A stretch of 64,000 nt of DNA from Aristolochia californica (GCA_029961685.1 JARWKL010000015.1:11716801-11780800); one strand, 5' to 3'. Counted from the stretch's first letter, positions 38,431 to 50,269 are shown. The notes: generated by a model from the letters alone, not told the origin. Program-made: numbers and translations.

Positions 38431-41230
38431 ATCTTTTTTGTTTACGACGAAAAATGGGAGAGTGAAAACTCAAGTTTGGATCTGAAAAAAAAAAATTTGA
38501 AAAGCACAAATGCTGAGAGAGATAAGCCCGAAAAGTATCTGTGATTTTTAAGGATAGGCAAAAAGTGGGTTGTTTGGCCTTGGTAAATATCCAACCACTT
38601 GAGAATTTAACTTTTTCAACTCCCCCCTAATTTTTGGATCTGAAGGCCACTTGCATCCTCAACATGATTGTGGCATGAATATCCACCACACTTAAAACTT
38701 GTTAGGATCAATTAGAGGTCTCTTTCCTATTAAATTCCACCAAGCTATTATTAGGGGGTTGTACTAGTGGAATTTCCCAAACATGGATTTTGGAGCTCAT
38801 TTTTAGTGCGTGAAATAATTTTCTTTTTATTTTTACAGTTTTCAAATTTTTTTCCACGCATGAACTCTAAAATTTTCATTTTGTTGTGATCTTATATCTT
38901 TTTTGTTTACGAGGAAAAATGGGAGAGAGAAAACCCAAGTATGGCTCTGAAAAAAAAAAATTTGAAATGCACGAATGCTGAGAGAGATAATTCCGAAAAG
39001 TATCTGTGATTTTTATGGATAGGCATAAAGTGGGTTGTTTGGCCCTGGTAAATATCCAACCACTTGAGAATTTAACTTTTTCTACTCCCCCCTAATTTTT
39101 GGATCTGAAGGCCACTTGCATCCTCAACACGCTTGTGGCATGCATATCCACCCCACTTAAAACATGTTAGGATCAGTTCGAGGTCTCTTTCCTATAAAAT
39201 TCCACCAAGCTATTATTAGGGGGTTGTACTAGTGGAATTTCCCAAACATGGATTTTGGAGCTCATTTTTAGTGCGTGAAATAATTTTCTATTTATTATTA
39301 TAGTTTTCAAATTTTTTTGCACACATGAACTCCAAAATTATCATTTTGTTGCGATCTTATATCTTTTTTGTTTACCAGGAAAAATGGGAGAGTGAAAACT
39401 CAAGTTTGGATATGAAAAAAAAAAAAAAAATTTGAAATGCACAAATACTGAGAGAGATAATTCCGAAAAGTATATGTGATTTTTAAGGATAGGCAAAAAG
39501 TGGGTTGTTTGGCCCTGGTAAATATCCAACCACTTGAGAATTTAACTTTTTCTACACACCCCTAAATTTTGGATCTGAAGGCCACTTGCATCCTCAACAT
39601 GCTTGTGGCATGCATATCCACTACACTTAAAAGATGTTAGGATCAGTTAGAGGACTCTTTCCTATTAAATTCGACAAAGCTATTATTAGGGGGTTGTACC
39701 AGTGGAATTTCCCAAACATGGATTTTTGTGCTCATTTTTAGTGCGTGAAATAATTTTCTATTTATTATTATAGTTTTCAAAATTTTTGGCACACATGGAC
39801 TCTGAAATTAACATTTTTTTTCGATCTTATATCTTTTTTGTTTACGAGTAAAAATGGGAGAGTGAAAACTCAAGTTTGGATATGAAAAAAAAAAAAATTG
39901 AAATGCACAAATGCTGAGAGAGATAATTCCGAAAAGTATCTGTGATTTTTAAGGATAGGCAAAAAGTGGGTTGTTTGGCCCTGGTAAATATCCAACCACT
40001 TGAGAATTTAATGTTTTCTACTCCCCCCTAATTTTTGGATCTAAAGGCAACTTGCATCCTCAACATGATTGTGGCATGCATATCCACCACACTTAAAACA
40101 TGTTAGGATCAGTTAGAGGTCTCTTTCCTATAAAATTCCACCAAGCTATTATTAGGGGGTTGTACTAGTGGAATTTCCCAAACATGGATTTTGGAGCTCA
40201 TTTTTAGTCCGTGAAATAATTTTCATTTTATTTTTACAGTTCTCAAATTTTTTTCCACACATGAACTCTAAAATTTTCATTTTGTTGTGATCTTATATCA
40301 TTTTTGTTTACGAGGAAAAATGGGAGAGAGAAAACTCAAGGATGGCTCTGGAAAAAAAAAATTTGAAATGCACGAATGCTGAGAGAGATAATTCCGAAAA
40401 GTATCTGTGATTTTTAAGGATTGGCAAAAAGTGGGTTGTTTGGCCCTGGTAAATATCCAACCACTTGAGAATTTAACTTTTTCTACTCCCCCCTAATTTT
40501 TGGATCTGAAGGCCACTTGCATCCTCATATTGCTTGTGGCATGAATATCCACCACACTTAAAACATGATAGGATCAGTTAGAGGTCTCTTTCCTATAAAA
40601 TTCCACCAAGCTATTATTAGGGGGTTGTACTAGTGGAATTTCCCAAACATGGATTTTGGAGCTCATTTTTTGTGTGTGAAATAATTTTCTTCTTATTATT
40701 ATAGTTTTGAAATGTTTTCGCACACATGAACTCTAAAAGTTTTATTTTGTTGCCATCTTATATCTTTTTTGTTTACGAGGAAAAATGGGAGAGCGAAAAC
40801 TCAAATTTGGATCTGAAAAAAAATAAATTTTGAAATGCACAAATGCTGAGAGAGATAATTCCGAAAAGTATTTGTGATTTTTAAGGATAGGCAAAAAGTG
40901 GGTTGTTTGGCCCTGGTAAATATCCAACCACTTGAGAATTTAACTTTTTCAACTTCCCCCTAATTTTTGGATCTGAAGGCCACGTGCATCCTCAACATGC
41001 TTGTGGAATGCATATCCACCACACTTAAAACATGTGAGGATCAGTTAGAGGTCTCTTTCCTATAAAATTCCACGAAGCTTATATTAGGGGGTTGTACTTG
41101 TGGAATTTCCCAAACATGGATTTTGGAGCTCATTTTTAGTGCGTGAAATAATTTTATTTTTATTATAATATTTTTCAAATTTGTTTGCACACATGAACTC
41201 TAAAATTTTCATTTTGTTGCGATCTTATAT
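38431..41230. repeat. Satellite between the two 5590-bp-spaced copies
   Basis: About six monomers with no gene. They include the 39320-39900 third copy of the TACACACCCC type and units with TTCCACGCATG or TTCCACACATG in place of TTGCACACATG, ATTTTTACAG and AGTATGGCTCTG or AGGATGGCTCTG variants (38835-38950, 40230-40350) that pair with each other about 1397 bp apart. Confidence 0.75.
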
Positions 41231-44020
41231 CTTTTTTGTTTACGACGAAAAATGGGAGAGAAAAAACTCATCTTTGGATCTGAAAAAAAAAAAATTTGAA
41301 TTGCACAAATGCTGAGAGAGATAATTCCAAAAAGAATCTGTGATTTTTAAGGATAGGCAAAATGTGGGTTGTTTGGCCCTGGTAAATATCCAACCACTTG
41401 AGAATTTAACTTCTTCTACTCCCCCGTAATTTTTGGATCTGAAGGCCACTTGCACCCTCAACATGCTTGTGGCATGCATATCCACCACACTTAAAACATG
41501 TGAGGATCAGTTAGAGGTCTCTTTCCTATAAAATTCCACCAAGCTCATATTAGGGGGTTGTACTAGTGGAATTTCCCAAACATTGATTTTGGAGATCATT
41601 TTTAGTGTGTGAAATAATTTTCTATTTATTATTATAGTTTTCAATTTTTTTTGCACACATGAACTCCAAAATTATCATTTTGTTGAGATCTTATATCTTT
41701 TTTGTTTACGAGGAAAAATGGGAGATTGAAAACACAAGTTTGGATCTGAAAAAAAAAATTTGAAATGCACAAATGCTGTGAGAGATAATTCCGAAAAGTA
41801 TCTGTGATTTTTAAGGATAGGCAAAAAGTGGGTTGTTTGGCCCTGGTAAATATCCAACCACTTGACAATTTAACTTTTTCTACTCCCCCCTAATTTTTGG
41901 ATCTGAAGGCCACTTGCATCCTCAACATGCTTGTGGCATGCATATCTACCACACTTAAAACATGTTAGTATCAGTTAGAGATCTCTTTCCTATATAATTC
42001 CACCAAGCTATTATTAGGGGGTTGTACTAGTGGAATTTCCCAAACATGGATTTTGGAGCTCATTTTTAGTGCGTGAAATAATTTTCTATTTATTATTATA
42101 GTTTTCAAAAATTTTTCCACAAATGAACTCTAAAATTTTATATTTTGTTGCGATCTTATATCTTTTTTGTTTACGAGGAACAATGGGAGAGTGAAAACTT
42201 AAGTTTGGATCTGAAAAAAAAAATTGAAATGCACAAATGCTGAGAGAGATAATTCTGAAAAGTATCTGTGATTTTTAAGGATAGGCAAAAAGTGGGTTGT
42301 TTGGCCCTGGTAAATATCCAACTACTTGAGAATTTAACTTTTTCTACTCCCCCCTAATTTTTGGATCTGAAGGCCACTTGCATCCTCAACACGCTAGTGG
42401 CACGCATATCCACCCCACTTAAAACATGTTAGGATCAGTTCGAGGTCTCTTTCCTATAAAATTCCACCAAGCTCTTATTAGGGGGTTGTACTAGTGGAAT
42501 TTCCCAAACATGGATTTTGGAGCTCATTTTTAGTGCGTGAAATAATTTTCTATTTATTATTATAGTTTTCAAATTTTTTTGCACACATGAACTCTAAAAT
42601 TATCATTTTGTTGCGATCTTATATCTTTTTTGTTTACGAGGAAAAATGGGAGAGTGAAAACTCAAGTTTGGATCTGAAAAAAATAAAATTTGAAATGCAC
42701 AAATATTGAGAGAGATAATTCCGAAAAGTATATGTGGTTTTTAAGGATAGGCAAAAAGTGGGTTGTTTGGCCCTAGTAAATATCCAACCACTTGAGAATT
42801 TAACTTTTTCTACACACCCCTAAATTTTGGATCTGAAGGCCACTTGCATCCTCAACATGCTTGAGGCATGCATATCCACCACATTTAAAAGATGTTAGGA
42901 TCAGTTAGAGGACTCTTTCCTATTAAATTCCACAAAGCTATTATTAGGGGGTTGTACTAGTGGAATTTCCCAATCATGGATTTTGGTGCTCATTTTTAGT
43001 GCGTGAAATAATTTTCTATTTATTATTATAGTTTTCAAAATTTTTGGCACACATGGACTCTAAAATTATCATTTTTTTGCGATCTTATATCTTTTTTGTT
43101 TACGAGTAAAAATGGGAGAGTGAAAACTCAAGTTTGGATATGAAAAAAAAAAAAAATTGAAATGCACAAATGCTGAGAGAGATAATTCCGAAAAGTATAT
43201 GTGATTTTTAAGGATAGGCAAAAAGTGGGTTGTTTGGCCCTGGTAAATATCCAACCACTTGAGAATTTAACTTTTTCTACTCCGCCCTAATTTTTGGATC
43301 TGAAGGCCACTTGCATCCTCAACATGCTTGTGGAATGCATATTCACCACACTTAAAACATGTGAGGATCAGTTAGAGGTCTCTTTCCTATAAAATACAAC
43401 CAAGCTTATATTAGGGGGTTGTACTAGTGGAATTTCCCAAACATGGATTTTGGAGCTCATTTTTAGTGCGTGAAATAATTTTCTATTTATTATTATAGTT
43501 TTCAAATTTTTTTCCACACATGAACTCTAAAATTTTCATTTTGTTGCGATCTTATATCTTTTTTGTTTACGAGGAAAAATGGGAGAGTGAAAACTCAAGT
43601 TTGGATCTGAAAAAAAAAAATCTGAAATGCACAAATGCTGAGAGAGATAATTCCGAAAAGTATCTGTGATTTTTAAGGATAGGCAAAAAGTGGGTTGTTT
43701 GGCCCTGGTAAATATCCAACCACTTGAGAATTTAACATTTTCTACTCCCCCCTAATTTTTGGATCTGAAGGCCACTTGCATACTCAACATGGTTGTGGCG
43801 AGCATATCCACCACACTTAAAACATGTTAGGATCAGTTAGAGATATCTTTCCTATAAAATTTGACCAAGCTATTATTAGGGGGTTGTACTAGTGGAATTT
43901 CACAAACATGGATTTTGGAGCTCATTTTTAGTGCGTGAAATAATTTTCTATTTATTATTATAGTTTTCAAATTTTTTTGCACACTTGAACTCTAAAATTT
44001 TCATTTTGATGCGATCTTAT
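41231..44020. repeat. Six-monomer duplication, copy 2
   Basis: Partner of 35641-38430. The TACACACCCCTAAA monomer pair also occurs a third time at about 39320-39900 (39552), 2331 bp or five monomers after the first, so this region has been copied more than once. Confidence 0.85.
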
Positions 44021-44700
44021 ATCTTTTTTGTTTACGAGGAAAAATGGGAGAGTGAAAAATCAAGTTTGGATCTGAAAAAAAATAAAAAATGAAATGCACA
44101 AATGCTGAGAGAGATAATTCTGAAAAGCATCTGTGATTTTTAAGGAAAGGCAAAAAGTGGGTTGTTTGGTGCTGGTAAATATCCAACCACTTGAGAATTT
44201 AACTTTTTCTACTCCCCCCTAATTTTTGGATCTGAAGGCCACTTGCATCCTCAACATGCTTGTGGCAGGCATATCAACCACACTTAAAACATGTTAGGAT
44301 CAGTTCGGGGTCTCTTTCCTATAAATTTCCACCAAGCTATTATTTGGAGGTTGTACTAGTGGAATTTCCCAAACATGGATTTTGGAGCTCATTTTTAGTG
44401 CGTGAAATAATTTTCTATTTATTATTATAGTTTTCAAATTTTTTTGCACCCTTGAACTCTAAAATTTTCATTTTGATGCGATCTTATATCTTTTTTGTTT
44501 ACGAGGAAAAATGGGAGAGTGAAAACTCAAGTTTGGATCTAAAAAAAAAAAAATTTGAAAAGCACAAATGCTGAGAGAGATAAGTCCGAAAAATATCAGT
44601 GATATTTAAGGATAGGCAAAAAGTGGGTTGTTTGGCCCTGGTAAATATCCAACCACTTGAGAATTTAACTTTTTCTACTCCCCCCTAATTTTCTAAGCTG
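43507..44700. repeat. Source segment of a mosaic copy (offset 4658)
   Basis: Matches 48165-49358, sharing GGCGAGCATATCC, AGAGATATCTTTCC, AAAAAAAATAAAAAATG, GGTGCTGGTAAAT, TTGCACCCTTGAACTC, AAATATCAGTGATATTT and TTCTAAGCTGAAGG (44691, 49349). Offset is 4658 bp, ten monomers. Confidence 0.9.
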
Positions 44701-46294
44701 AAGGCCACTTGCATCCTCAACATGATTGTGGCATGCATATCCACCACACTAAAAACATGTTAGGATCAGTTCGAGGTCTCTTTCCTATAAAATTCCACCA
44801 AGCTATTATTAGGGGGTTGTACTAGTGGAATTTCCCAAACATTGATTTTGGAGCTCATTTTTAGTGCGTGAAATAATTTTCTATTTATTATTATAGTTTT
44901 CAATTTTTTTTGCACACATGTACTCTAAAATTTTCATTTTGTGGCGATCTTATATCTTTTTTGATTCCGAGGAAAAATGGGAGACTGAAAACTCAAGTTT
45001 GGAACTGAAAAAAAAAATTGAAATGCACAAATGCTGAGAGGGATAATTCTGAAAAGTATCTGTGATTTTTAAGGACAGGCAAAAAGTGGGTTGTTTGGCC
45101 CTGGTAATATCCAACCACTTGAGAATTTACCATTTTCTACTCCGCCCTAATTTTTGGATCTGAAGGCCACTTGCATCCTCAACATGCTTATGGCGTGCAT
45201 ATCTACCACACTTAAAACATGTTAGGATCAGTTAGAGGTCTCTTTCCTATAAAATTCCACCAAGCTATAATTAGGGGGTTGTACTAGTGGAATTTCCCAA
45301 ACATTGATTTTGGAGCTCATTTTTAGTGCGTGAAATAATTTTCTATTTATTATTATAGTTTTAAAATTTTTTTGCACACATGTACTCTAAAATTTTCATT
45401 TTGTTGCGATCTTATATCTTTTTTGTTTACGAGGAAAAATGGGAGACTGAAAACTCAAGTTTGGATCTGAAAAAAATAAAAATTTGAAATGCACAAATGC
45501 TGGGAGAGATAATTTCGAAAAGTATCTGTGATTTTTAAGGATATGCAAAAAGTGGGTTGTTTGGCCATGGTAAATATCCAACCACTTGAGAATTTATCTT
45601 TTTCTACTCCCCCCTAATTTTTGGATCTGAAGGCCACTTGCATCCTCAACATGCTTGTGGCATGCACATCCACCACACTTAAAACATGGTTGGATCTGTT
45701 CGAGGTCTTTTTCCTATAAAAGTCCACCAAGCTTTTCTTAGAGGGTTGTTCTAGTGGAATTTTCCCGACATGGATTTTGGAGCTCATTTTTAGTGCGTGA
45801 AATAATTTTCTATTTATTTTTATAGTTTTCAAATTTTTTTGCACACATGAACTCTAAAAATTTCCTTTTGTTGCGATCTTATATCTTTTTTGTTTACGAG
45901 GAAAAATGGGAGAGTGAAAACTAAAGTTTGGATCTGAAAAAAAATAAAAAATGAAATGCACAAATGCTGAGAGAAATAATTTTGAAAAGTATCTGTGATT
46001 TTTAAGGATAGGTAAAAAGTGGGTTGTTTGGCCTTGGTAAATATTCAACCACTTGAGAATTTAACTTTTTCTACTCCCCCCTAATTTTTGGATCTAAAGG
46101 CCACATGCATCCTCAACATGCTTCTGGCATGCATATCCACCACACTTAAAACATGTTAGGATCAGTTCGAGGTCTCTTTCCTATAAAATTCCACCAAGCT
46201 ATTATTAGGGGGTTGTACTAGTGGAATTTCCCAAACATGGATTTTGGAGCTCATTTTTAGTGCATGAAATAATTATCTATTTATTATTATATTT

Positions 46295-46418
46295 TTCAAT
46301 TTTTTTTGCACACATGAACTCTAAAATTTTCATTTTGTTGCGATCTTGTATCTTTTTTGCTTACGAGGAAAAATGGGAGACTGAAAACTCAAGTTTGGAT
46401 CTGAAAAAAAAATTTGAA
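46295..46418 (+). repeat. A/T-tract inverted repeat of the monomer
   Basis: The left arm TTCAATTTTTTTT (46295-46307) is nearly the reverse complement of the right arm AAAAAAAAATTTGAA (46404-46418), with about 96 bp between. In other monomers the left arm reads TTTTCAAATTTTTTT and pairs better still. Arm length varies from about 6 to 13 T or A between copies. The arms could pair in single strands or in a transcript, and the A-tracts may bend DNA. No function is shown. Confidence 0.75.
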
Positions 46419-46579
46419 ATGCACAAATGCTTAGAGAGATAATTCCGAAAAGTATCTGTGATTTTTAAGGATAGGGAAAAAGTGGGTTGTTTGGCGCTGG
46501 TAAATATCCAACCACTTGAGAATTTAACTTTTTCTACTCCCCCCTAATTTTTGGATCTGAAGGCCACTTGCATCCTCAA

Positions 46580-46594
46580 CATGCTTGTGGCATG
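46580..46594 (+). repeat. CATGC-TTGTG-GCATG hairpin with RY motif
   Basis: A perfect 5-bp stem with a 5-base loop, followed directly by CATA, so the right arm forms CATGCATA. CATGCA is the core of the plant RY element known to be bound by B3-domain proteins. The block is among the better conserved in the monomer, though variants such as GCGAGC (for example 29830, 38210, 43797) break it. Confidence 0.55.
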
Positions 46595-46644
46595 CATATC
46601 CACCACACTTAAAACATGTTAGGACCAGTTCGAGGTCTCTTTCC

Positions 46645-46651
46645 TATAAAA
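46645..46651 (+). promoter_or_regulatory. TATA-box-like motif, one per monomer
   Basis: TATAAAA within TTTCCTATAAAATTCC fits a TATA-box consensus and is present in nearly every unit. In an A+T-rich repeat such a match is expected by chance. No transcription start, RNA or downstream gene supports it. Confidence 0.2.
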
Positions 46652-48164
46652 TTCCACCAAGCTATTATTAGGGGGTTGTACTAATGGAATTTCCCAAACA
46701 TGGAATTTGGAGCTCATTTTTAGTGCGTGAAATAATTTTCTTTTTATTATTATAGTTTTCAATTTCTTTTTGCACACATGAACTCTAAAATTTTCATTTT
46801 GCTGCGATCTTATATCTTTCTTGTTTACGAGGAAAAATGGGAGAGTGAAAACTCAAGTTTGTATCTGAAAAAAAAAAATTTGAAATGCACAATTGCTGAG
46901 AGAGATAATTCCGAAAAGTATCTGTGATTTTTAAGGATAGGCAAAAAGTGGGTTGTTTGGCCCTGGTAAATATCCAAACACTTGAGAATTTAACTTTTTC
47001 TACTCCCCCCTATTTTTTGGATCTGAATGCCACTTGCATCCTCAACATGCTTGTGGCATGCATATCCACCACACTTAAAACATGTTAGGATCAATTAGAG
47101 GTCTCTTTCCTAAAAAATTCCACCAAGCTATTATTAGGGGGTTGTACTAGTGGAATTTCCCAAACATGGATTTTGGACCTCATTTTTAGTCCGTGAAATA
47201 ATTTTCTATTTATTATTATAGCTTTCAAATTTTTTTGCACACATGAACTCTAAAATTTTCTTTTTGTTGCGATCTTATATCTTTTTTGCTTACGAGGAAA
47301 AATGGGAGAGTGAAAACTCAAGTTTGGATCTGAAAAAAATAAAAATTTGAAATGCACAAATGCTGAGAGAGATAATTTTGAAAAGTATCTGTGATTTTTA
47401 AGGATAGGCAAAAAGTGGGTTGTTTGGCCATGGTAAATATCCAACCACTGGAGAATTTAACTTTTTCTACTCCCCCCTACTTTTTGGATTTGAAGGCCAC
47501 TTGCATCCTCAACATGCTTGTGGCATGCATATCCACCACACTTAAAACATGTTAGGATCAGTTAGAGGTCTCTTTCCTATAAAATTCCACCAAGCTATTA
47601 TTAGGGGGTTGTACTAGTGGAATTTCCCAAACATGGATTTTGGAGCTCATTTTTAGTGCGTGAAATAATTTTCTATTTATTATTATAGTTTTCAAATTTT
47701 TTTGCACACATGAACTCTAAAATTTTCATTTTGTTGCGATCTTATATCTTTTTTGTTTACAAGGAAAAATGGGAGAGTGAAAACACAAGTTTGGATCTGA
47801 AAAAAAAAAAAATTGAAATGCACAAATGCTGAGAGAGGTAATTCTGAAAAGTATCTGTGATTTTAAAGGATAGGAAAAAAGTGGGTTGTTTGGCCCTGGT
47901 AAATATCCAACCACTTGAGAATTTAACTTTTTCTACTCCCCCCTAATTTTTGGATCTGAAGGCCACTTGCATCCTCAACATGCTTGTGGCATGCATATCC
48001 ACCACACTTAAAACATGTTAGGATCAGTTAGAGGTCTCTTTCCTATAAAATTCCATGAAGCTTTTCTTAGAGGGTTGTACTACTGGAATTTTCCAAACAT
48101 GGATTTTGGAGCTCATTTTTAGTGCGTGAAATAATTTTCTATTAATTTTTATAGTTTTCAAATT

Positions 48165-50262
48165 TTTTTCCACACATGAACTCTAAAATTTTCATTTTGT
48201 TGCGATCTTATATCTTTTTTGTTTACGAGGAAAAATGGGAGAGTGAAAACTCAAGTTTGGATCTGAAAAAAAAAAAATTTGAAATGCACAAATGCTGAGA
48301 GAGATAATTCCGAAAAGTATCGGTGATTTTTAAGGATAGGCAAAAAGTGGGTTGTTTGGCCCTGGTAAATTATCCAACCACTTGAGAATTTAACATTTTC
48401 TACTCCCCCCTAATTTTTGGATCTGAAGGCCACTTGCATACTCAACATGCTTGTGGCGAGCATATCCACCACACTTAAAACATGTTAGGATCAGTTAGAG
48501 ATATCTTTCCTATAAAATTCGACCAAGCTATTATTAGGGGGTTGTACTAGTGGAATTTCACAAACATGGATTTTGGAGCTCATTTTTAGAGCGTGAAATA
48601 ATTTTCTATTTATTATTATAGTTTTCAAATTTTTTTGCACACTTGAACTCTAAAATTTTCATTTTGATGCGATCTTATATCTTTTTTGTTTACGAGGAAA
48701 AATGGGAGAGTGAAAAATCAAGTTTGGATCTGAAAAAAAATAAAAAATGAAATGCACAAATGCTGAGAGAGATAATTCTGAGAAGCATCTGTGATTTTTA
48801 AGGAAAGGCAAAAAGTGGGTTGTTTGGTGCTGGTAAATATCCAACCACTTGAGAATTTAACTTTTTCTACTCCCCCCTAATTTTTGGATCTGAAGGCCAC
48901 TTGCATCCTCAACATGCTTGTGGCATGCATATCAACCACACTTAGAACATGTTAGGATCAGTTCGAGGTCTCTTTCCGATAAATTTCCACCAAGCTATTA
49001 TTAGGAGGTTGTACTAGTGGAATTTCCCAAACATGGATTTTGGAGCTCATTTTTAGTGCGTGAAATAATTTTCTATTTATTATTATAGTTTTCAAAACTT
49101 TTTGCACCCTTGAACTCTAAAATTTTCATTTTGATGCGATCTTATATCTTTTTTGTTTACGAGGAAAAATGGGAGAGTGAAAACTCAAGTTTGGATCTAA
49201 AAAAAAAAAAATTTGAAAAGCACAAATGCTGAGAGAGATAAGTCCGAAAAATATCAGTGATATTTAAGGATAGGCAAAAAGTGGGTTGTTTGGCCCTGGT
49301 AAATATCCAACCACTTGAGAATTTAACTTTTTCTACTCCCCCCTAATTTTCTAAGCTGAAGGCCACTTGCATCCTCAACATGCTTGTGGCATGCACATCC
49401 ACCACACTTAAAACATGGTTGGATCTGTTAGAGATCGCTTTCCTATAAAAGTCCACCAAGCTATTATTAGGGGGTTGTACTAGTGGAATTTTCCCAACAT
49501 GGATTTTGGAGCTCATTTTTAGTGCGTGAAATAATTTTCTATTTATTTTTATAGTTTTCAAATTTTTTTGCACACATGAACTCTAAAATTTTAATTTTGT
49601 TGTGATCTTATATGTTTTTTGTTTACGAGGAAAAGTGGGAGCGTGAAAACTCAAGTTTGGATCTAAAAAAAGTAAAAAATGAAATGCACAAATGCTGAGA
49701 GAGATAATTCTGAAAAGTATCTGTGATTTTTAAGGATAGGGAAAAAGTTGGTTGTTTGGCCCTGGTAAATATCCAACCACTTGAGAATTTAACTTTTTCT
49801 ACTCCCCCCTAATTTTTTGATCTGAAGGCCACATGCATCCTCAACATGCTTGTGGCATGCATATCCACCACACTTAAAACATGTTAGGATCAGTTCGAGG
49901 TCTCTTTCCTATAAAATTCCACCAAGCTATTATTAGGGGGTTGTACTAATGGAATTTCCCAAACATGGATTTTGGAGCTCATTTTTAGTACGTGAAATAA
50001 TTTTCTTTTTATTATTATAGTTTTCAATTTCTTTTTGCAAACATGAACTCTAAAATTTTCATTTTGCTGCGATCTTATATCTTTCTTGTTTACGAGGAAA
50101 AATGGGAGAGTGAAAACTCAAGTTTGGATCTGAAAAAAAAAAAAATTTGAAATGCACAAATGCTGAGAGAGATAATTCCGAAAAGTATCTGTGATTTTTA
50201 AGGATAGGCAAAAAGTTGGTTGTTTGGCCCTGGTAAATATCCAAACACTTGAGAATTTAACT
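48165..50262. repeat. Mosaic copy with offset falling 4658 -> 3729 -> ~3265
   Basis: 48165-49358 follows 43507-44700. From about 49375 it follows 45646 (offset 3729), through CCACATGCAT at 49829. From about 49946 it follows 46681 (offset 3265-3267), through TATCCAAACA at 50238. The offset drops first by two monomers (929 bp) and then by one (464 bp). Confidence 0.85.
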
Positions 50263-50269
50263 TTTTCTA

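Larger units (their letters stand above)
46540..46675 (+). repeat. C/G inverted repeat of the monomer
   Basis: CCCCCTAAT (46540-46548) is the exact reverse complement of ATTAGGGGG (46667-46675), 118 bp apart. These are almost the only G or C runs in the unit, and the pair is seen in most monomers. Variants with a broken arm exist, such as CTCCCTCC copies in the first 11 kb. The arm sequences resemble, but are not, telomeric CCCTAA/TTAGGG. Confidence 0.75.
46215..46677 (+). repeat. Representative monomer (463 bp)
   Basis: Chosen as a typical unit, phased at GTACTAGTGG. In order it holds: a GGAATTTCC near-palindrome (46223-46231); a GAGCTC palindrome (46247-46252); an A+T-only stretch; a T-tract arm; GTTGCGATCTTGTATC; an A-tract arm; GATTTTTAAGGATAGG; CCACTTG (46512-46518); a C-tract (46539-46544); a second CCACTTG (46564-46570); a CATGC/GCATG hairpin; CCACCA (46600-46605); a TATAAAA motif; a second CCACCA (46654-46659); and a G-tract (46671-46675). 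In most other units ACTAGT replaces ACTAAT-like variants at the start, and GGCCCTGG or GGCTCTGG replaces this copy's GGCGCTGG. Confidence 0.9.
46244..46706 (+). repeat. Three ~155-bp subunits inside one monomer
   Basis: The string TTGGATCTGAA occurs twice in the monomer, at 46395 and 46551, 156 bp apart. A relative, TTGGAGCTCA, sits at 46244, 151 bp before the first and 156 bp before the next monomer's position (46707) after the second. Subunits two and three also share ATGCTT at relative positions 33 and 31, and TTAAGGATAG against TTAGGATCAG (the usual form) near positions 70-72. This suggests the ~466-bp unit is an old trimer of a nucleosome-sized repeat whose three members have diverged strongly. 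The inference rests on a few shared words, and the first subunit matches the others only weakly. Confidence 0.5.
44701..48164. repeat. Satellite between mosaic source and copy
   Basis: About seven and a half monomers with no gene. It contains the other two source segments of the mosaic: about 45646-46110 (markers GCATGCACATCC, ACATGGTTGGATCTG, TATAAAAGTCC and GGCCACATGCATCC) and about 46680-47000 (CTAATGGAATTTCCC, TTTCTTTTTGC, TTGCTGCGATC and TATCCAAACA). Confidence 0.8.

Noticed and set aside
46215..46677. CENP-B box or a known centromere signature
   Set aside because: No match to the CENP-B box pattern was seen, and plants generally lack that system. Centromere identity cannot be judged from sequence alone.
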